From NCBI GenBank assembly GCA_958298945.1, contig OY282610.1, positions 32,252,167 through 32,316,166 on the forward strand: a stretch of 64,000 bases of DNA, written 5' to 3'. Under the pieces are notes generated by a model. That model had not been told where the DNA came from. It saw nothing but the letters and a program-made list of their open reading frames with translations, and did no database searches. The translations under genes and the position numbers were made by a program. Shown one piece after another: positions 58,330 to 64,000 of the stretch (positions within the stretch are counted from its first letter, which is position 1; every line of letters begins with the position of its first letter). Origin of the DNA: Atherix ibis (Eukaryota > Arthropoda > Insecta > Diptera > Athericidae).

Positions 58330-58910
58330 AAAGAACAAGAAGCGCTCCCACACTTATTATTGCAACGCCGTTTCGTCCTGTACTACTACTACTACTGCCT
58401 ACTACTTTCAACAAAACTGATTTGGATACAAACGCCACAAATAGAATATAGGAGAAGAAAAAATTGTTTGCTGAGAAACCAACTGAATTAGTGTGTGTGG
58501 GTTGCGACGCCATCAATTAACATCTATCACCACACGTATGCAAGCTCGCTTTCAACTGATAAAACTACTACCCCGAAAAAGCTGAGTGCTACTCTACTTT
58601 TTTCTTCGCATTCCTGGGAGAAAGAGAGATGAAAATAAGAAACTGTGAGAGGCAGGCGACATTTGCCAAAACGACGAACTACGGCGACAAGCCGTTTATG
58701 CTCTTTTTAAATGAATATATTATAAAGTGTGCCTCGTGTGGATACAACTAACTGGATTGGTTATTCGTTAATATGAGAAGAGAAAACGAACGCTTGCAAT
58801 TACTCAGCAGGCGCGCAAAATAATTGGATACAATCGAGAGTTTAACGCATGCAAACCAAACTAACTATCTCTCTCTCTCTTTTCTAAGTGTCTGTTTCTA
58901 AAATGTATTG
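58330..58910 (-). promoter_or_regulatory. Candidate Sxl 5' region (balanced-composition block)
   Basis: The only long balanced block upstream of exon 1, about 2 kb before the start codon. On the minus strand it contains an initiator-like TCAGTTG near 58549-58554 and a TCTC repeat complement. It also holds a CTA/ACT simple repeat (58380-58400). No clear TATA box or open frame. Position and composition, not motifs, are the evidence. It could equally be a conserved intronic enhancer. Confidence 0.25.
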
Positions 58911-59119
58911 TGATGAAATTCCGGATGCCGGAAAAGCGAATTCGACAAAACAAATATGTTTATTCTTGCTTTCCATTGGTAATATTTACCATTTTTAGAA
59001 AAACGTAAACAGAAATCGTATTAATAAGGCAAAAGAGAAAAACTCTAAACAGATATAATTATTGTTGTTGTTGTTGTTGTTTGTATAATTCCACATAACA
59101 TTTGTACTGAAATGTATTA

Positions 59120-59162
59120 TTTTAAGCACCACACCACACTAATAGCTATTTGGCGACGACAA
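59120..59162 (-). repeat. Isolated SINE/LINE tail module
   Basis: On the minus strand CGCCAAATAGCTATTAGTGT followed by GTGGTGCTTAAAAT resembles the tail of the SINE at 42140-42312 with no attached head. It may be a 5'-truncated SINE or LINE. Confidence 0.55.
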
Positions 59163-60256
59163 TGAATAACAAATAATTAATCAAATTAATAAAACTCTTG
59201 TCAAAATCAAAAATAATACTAATTTACAATCTAAACGCTATACAATATATATTTTGTGAAGTATAAATTCGCAATGAACGAGAACAATATATTGCAATTG
59301 AAGAAACGGAACTTCCTTTCTGAAGAGGTAAAATTTACGCGCTTTAATAAAAGCACACATACTTATTTAATTGGAGCTTTCCACACGCGTTCACGAACAC
59401 ATTTCACCAAAAATATGAAGCAAATAAATCCACTCAAAAAGTAGAAAAAAATAGTTTTTAAAAAAAAATAAAAACTATAATTCTAGAAGTTTTAATCCAA
59501 ATTCAAAATTATTCCAAGGGGAGGGGGTGACAAGGGGTGTTTTTTTATTTGTAAGCACATATTTATAATGTTGTTTAAAAAAAATTTCTTTTATAGAGAA
59601 AAATTGTAACTAAAATTTTGATGATACCAAAAAAAAAAAAAAAAAAGTGACATGACAGATCCAACCAAGCACAGTATAGTTGAAGTTGTGTGCGTGTTTG
59701 CTCAGTATAAATTTTATGTAGAGTAAAAGAGACCATGAGACGCTCAAAGGGAATGACGACCGATGGATGATAGCTAGGAATATGTATATTATATTCAAAC
59801 TAAAGAAAGAAATATCAAATATTTTAACGACGCAACTCAAATAACGCTTTCATATTGTTATATTTGTTTTTTTTTCTTTTCTTTTTCGCAAACTTTGTCA
59901 AAGTAGAATCTTTTTTTTTTCTTTTAAAACAACAGAAGTTATATACATCTCCCTCTATCATAGATTTTAATTAATTGTTTATCGTAAATTTCTTTAACTT
60001 CACTAAAAAGAAAAAAAGAAAAAAAAACACTTCCTATTTTAAATATTTCTTGTCGTATTATTATTATTATTATTATTTGTACACTGAATAGGGGCACATA
60101 TGATAAAATGCCGCTTGCGAGAATCACCACTACACTGATGCAACTACAGTAGCTAATATGACGGCAGCTGCAACAATGATGACCGCTGATAAATGGCTAC
60201 TCGATATTTGTCCAAATTCTTTGTACACAAACAAATACTATAGATAATTAATTTAC

Positions 60257-60580
60257 CTGCTTTATTTAAATAATACAAATATAATCAATTATTATAAAAC
60301 GCGTTATTTTTTTTTAACAATAACTAGGCAAACAAAAAAGCGTGCCAAAACTCAGCACAATTTAGCTAGTCATACTATTATCACCTCTCACTCTCAAAAT
60401 ACAACTGCCTCTGGCTGGCTCGTTTCAACAAACCAAATGACGATGTTGAAACTTCGAAAAAATTCGATTTTCTTTTCAACTGATGTACTCGGAAACCATC
60501 CAAGATAAAATGAGATAAGAATAGCCATTTACGAAAATTTTTTAAACATTTAAAGCCAACTTCAAGCAATTACGAAATTA
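60257..60580 (-). other. Candidate noncoding 5' exon of Sxl
   Basis: On the minus strand a strong donor (AAAGCAG|GTAAATT) ends a balanced stretch at 60257. Upstream, around 60360-60450, the sequence is balanced with initiator-like TCAGT words. No long open frame is present, as expected for a 5' untranslated exon. A second possible donor (AAAATG|GTAAAT) ends at 58990. Both are inference from splice-site appearance only. Confidence 0.25.
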
Positions 60581-61714
60581 AAAGATAATTTAAGGATGAA
60601 AATTATATACTATTTGAAATTATATCTAAATAAATTATGCAAAAAAAAAAAATATTCTATTTAAATTTATTTTTAATATAGATAAAATAAACAATTTCTA
60701 AAAATTAATATAATCTTTTAAATATTAATTTCGAAAATGACCATAACCTTCGATTTTGAGATAATGAATTTTTTGGCAAAAATTTCTTATATTCAATTAA
60801 TTTTTGTTTTTGAACATTTCAAAAATTTTACTTAATAAATCTATTAAAAAACGGAACAGTAATTATATAATAAAAACATTCAGGGAAAAGTTATATATAA
60901 ATATGATTAGCTTAGTACTAATTTGCAATAGATTTAGTACTCCAAAGAGGGTGTTACTGCTGATGATGGATGAATTCAGCAATTTTAACAGAGCTTTGTT
61001 GTATTCTTTGGTTAGCATTCTGGTGAGTTTAAATATATTTATTTTAATAATTAAGATTAAATATTTAAATTAAAAAAAAAGCAAAAACAAAGTAATAATC
61101 AAAATAAAGTTTCTGAATATAAGGAAAATCAAAGAAAAAGAAGTTGTTCTGGTTTTTTTTTAAATTATTCCACGCTTCAGTAATCATCCTATTATAATTA
61201 TTAAGCGGGGATGATCATATTGTCATATTATGGATACAAGATCCATTCTAGTTTTAGGATTTTAAAGATAAATATTAAAAGATAAAAAATTGATTTCATA
61301 CACTCTATTATTGTTCAATATTAATTCGTTATGATAGTGATCGATCAAGTTTTGGCCTGTGAAGGCTTTTCAAGTGTCCTTTTAGATTTCTAGTATTCGG
61401 CCAGCATATGATGATAATTGTGATTCGTTTTGAGAGTCTGAAGCAGATTTTCAATTTCCAAAAAAAAAACTTCCACAAAAATATTACTTTATCAAACATT
61501 ATCTCAGAGTGTACGTTTACATAAAAATTCCTATTCATAACAAGTTATCCATTTCGTGTTTCAGGTAAGTACAGCTTTAAATTAAAAAAATATCTGGATA
61601 GGTCCGTTCTTTAGAGTATATTAAATGAATAATTCCTTTTTATATTTTATAAATCATGGAATTGAATTAATTGATTCTAAAAATAGTGAAATTATTCTTT
61701 CTTACCGAAAGAAT
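60581..61714. other. A/T-rich DNA
   Basis: No gene recognised. Plus-strand frame 60804-61073 is I/L/K-rich without motifs. Confidence 0.45.
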
Positions 61715-61763
61715 TTCAGCTGAATTGGTACCGATGTGCTTGTTTCATACCAATTCAGCTGAA
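61715..61763. repeat. Inverted repeat, 16-bp arms
   Basis: TTCAGCTGAATTGGTA at 61715-61730 and its exact complement at 61748-61763 flank a 17-base loop. Each arm also contains the palindrome TTCAGCTGAA. Confidence 0.9.
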
Positions 61764-61989
61764 TTCGGTTTTAATATTTGTTGTTAATGCATTTTCTCTA
61801 GATTGTGTATAACGCTCCGAGACAGTATCCTTGAATTTTCGAACAGGAATACACATAATAATAGATGTAATTGTTTAAATATTTATAAAATGTATATTTT
61901 TATTGTCAAAATGATAATTTTACTAATATCCAACTGAAATTATGACAGGAAGTATAACAGTTAGTATAACATTTTGTATACAGTATGTG

Positions 61990-63053
61990 TGACAGTAAAT
62001 AGAGCCGGGTATCATAACCTGGATTTTCGTATATGTAACTGCAATTTTCTGCCTAAATTATTGTAAAAGCGGAAAAAAATCATAACGCTTGCATATCTTT
62101 GTGTACATTTTTTTATGTAGACATGACACCCACTGACCACTAGTTTTTCGTTATAAAAGTATAATTTTAATGATCTTTAGGTCATTGTCTCTTAAGTCTC
62201 TGATGAGTGTTTCCGGGGAGGGCAGTACAGAATAATTCTCTCACATGTGAATTATGATGATAGGATAAGCGGGAATGAAATTTTTGATAGCAGGAAATGC
62301 ATAGGTCCTGAAAAAAAGGGAACATTTAGATCACGATGTATTACGTTGTTATGAACATAACAACGTAATTTTTTTGGATTGTAAGGCCTGCACGCGATAG
62401 GAATTGGAACGTTTCGTTGTTTATGTGTAAGAAAATTTAAGGGAACGATTTTTTTTTAATAGTGCAAAAAATACTTTGTTAATTGAAAAACTAAATGTAA
62501 CGATCGTTTATTCGTTATAATATGTTAATATTACAGATTTCCACACAATAAATGGTTGAGGAAAAAGTGGATTTTGACATCAGCATCGGGAATTCCCCGG
62601 AACCAAGAAATTGTGTGCTCGCTCCACTTTCGTAGACCAGACATTAAAGTAGGAGCAAAAATTATAACGTATTGAAATGATCTTTGTAGGAAATCAGGCA
62701 AATCGTCATCAAAACAGGATGCCGTCGAAGTTCCCCCTTCAATAATGCTGAGGAGGAAATTGAACATGTAATTAAAAATTAACGGTTGATATATAATTTT
62801 GGCTTAATTATTTTTATTTTTTAGGATATTCATAAGTAGCACAGAATGTGATGGCATGGACTCAGCTGCAGGAGAGGAAGAATTTAATCCAACGCATCTA
62901 AGTAATTGTATATTCGATAGGCTTATTATTTTAATAAATTTGTTTGTATTTGTACTTTCGCTTGCTCTAATTAGACAACATTGTAACGCATTTAATAAAT
63001 AATAATGTTTTCAATTTTTTTTTTTAGAATATTTATTGCTAATTATTTAAGTA
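61990..63053. repeat. Dispersed repeat family R, copy 3
   Basis: 62060-62175 matches 52190-52310. 62425-62460 and 62905-63050 match 53270-53520, with an extra 450 bp between them. That extra part has a minus-strand frame of 78 codons (62531-62767; SGLRKWSEHTISWFRGIPDA) that I do not recognise. A 14-bp-arm palindrome lies at 62340-62369 (ATTACGTTGTTATG arms). The repeat is cut at TA (63052-63053) by the Mos1-like mariner. Confidence 0.65.
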
Positions 63054-64000
63054 CCAGCTGTATACGCTTAAATCCGCTGTTATTTTGGTAAATTTATTCA
63101 AAGTACTTGTCCTCGTTAGCTACACATTTTTCGGGCAATTTGTGGATACCACGCGAAGAAAATTCCTTCTCTTTCGATGCAAACCACTCATAAAGCCATT
63201 TTCGGACGTCTTCGTAAGAATCGAAGTGCTGCTCAGCGAGCGCGTGGCCCATCGACGAAAACATGTGATAGTCGGAGGGGGCCAGGTCTGGTGAATAAGC
63301 GGGGTGGGGTAGCACCTCCCAGTTGAGTGTCTCCAAGTATTGTAGTTTCGGGCCATTTTTGACGTGTGCGATGGTGCGTTGTCGTGGAGGAAAATCAGCT
63401 GGTCATGTCTTTGTTGATAATCCGTCCTCTTTCCGACAGAACACGGTGCAATTTGATCATTTGTTGGTGGTGGCGGTGGGCATTGACAGTTTCACTAGGT
63501 TTTAACATCTCATAGTAGATGATACCCTGATGATCCAACCAAACGCACAGCATCGTCTTCCGTCCGAAGCGATTTGGTCTTGAAGAAGATGTTGATGGTT
63601 GGTCGGGATCAACCCACGATTTCTTGCGTTAAGGATTCTCGAAATATATCCACTTTTCATTGCCTGGTACAATCCGATGTAGCAGCGACTTTCTTTTTTG
63701 TCTGGCGAGCAAGATTTCGCATGTGTTTTGGCATCGCTCCATCTGCCTATCGTTCAATTCATGCGGCACCCATTTTCCGATCTTTTCAATCTTCCCCATG
63801 GCACGGAAACGCATGGATATGGCTGGTTGAGTAACACCCAATTGCTCCGCCAGGATTTTTTGCGATCGGGTATCGTCTTCGTCCAAAAGAGCCAGCAATT
63901 GATGGTCCTCAACCTTCCTAGACCGATTTTTACGCTTCTTGTCCCACAAGTCAAAATTGCCGTCTTTGAACCGACGAAACCAATTTCGACACGTTGTTTC
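63054..64000 (-). mobile_element. Mos1-like mariner, running off the window
   Basis: The 3' terminal repeat starts CCAGCTGTATACGC at 63054, directly after a TA within repeat family R. The uninterrupted repeat at 53505-53515 shows the empty site (AATTATTTAAGTA then CTTAAT). The element continues beyond 64000, so its 5' end is not seen. Confidence 0.85.
63094..64000 (-). pseudogene. Mos1-like mariner transposase pseudogene (5' end cut)
   Basis: Mauritiana-type mariner transposase. Visible on the minus strand: KVEDHQLLALLDEDDTRSQK, the linker WVPHELNDRQMERC, and the first catalytic motif, which reads PGNEKWIYF (63629-63690). Asn replaces the catalytic Asp of GDEKW. Then come disrupted middle sequence, FLHDNAPSHT (second Asp), a frameshift near 63330, HPAYSPDLAPSDYHMF (third Asp), and a tail ending NEDKYFE. 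The D-to-N change alone should abolish catalysis; the frameshift confirms it is dead. Confidence 0.9.

Noticed and set aside
1..64000. CRISPR arrays, bacterial operons or a viral genome
   Set aside because: No regularly spaced short repeats with unique spacers, no dense coding and no ribosome binding sites; introns, SINEs and mariners show a eukaryotic (insect) genome.

Overview
The window is a strongly A+T-rich stretch of an insect nuclear genome, almost certainly a fly (Diptera). It is dominated by one gene on the minus strand, which I identify as Sex-lethal (Sxl), an RNA-binding regulator of splicing and translation. Four exons match the conserved core of dipteran SXL closely, with consensus splice sites and matching phases: 31031-31297 (N-terminal region and start of RRM1), 30792-30899 (rest of RRM1), 24015-24196 (linker and most of RRM2) and 23671-23890 (end of RRM2 and C-terminus). 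A start-codon exon lies at 56260-56357, so the gene spans at least 33 kb. Retained rosa-type (DD41D) mariners, several mariner clades, Tigger, gypsy and LINE debris fit a fly genome. I cannot name the species.

Layout. 1-9 kb: gene-free A/T-rich DNA with a 3 x 280 bp tandem array and a 1.44 kb direct duplication. 9.03-9.14 kb: a small coding-like minus-strand exon that would splice in frame to Sxl and may be an alternative 3' terminal exon. 9.1-23.2 kb: nearly featureless A/T-rich DNA with two strong fold-back palindromes. 23.2-31.3 kb: the Sxl RRM exons; the intron between the RRM1 and RRM2 exons holds a SINE, a nested stack of four DNA transposons and a LINE fragment. 31.3-56.3 kb: the long 5' intron(s), with candidate regulated or poison exons (33.97, 37.0 and 39.2 kb), a coding-like block on the opposite strand (36.57 kb) and many transposon remnants. 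56.3-61 kb: first coding exon, an I-type LINE fragment and G+C-balanced blocks likely to be the Sxl 5' region. 61-64 kb: repeats and a Mos1-like mariner running off the window.

No other complete protein-coding gene could be supported. The main interest is the Sxl exon structure: an unresolved exon-1 junction, cassette-exon candidates closed in all frames, a remote 3' exon, and a transposon-supplied polyadenylation signal. Next come the layered transposons and a SINE and LINE that appear to share a 3' tail.
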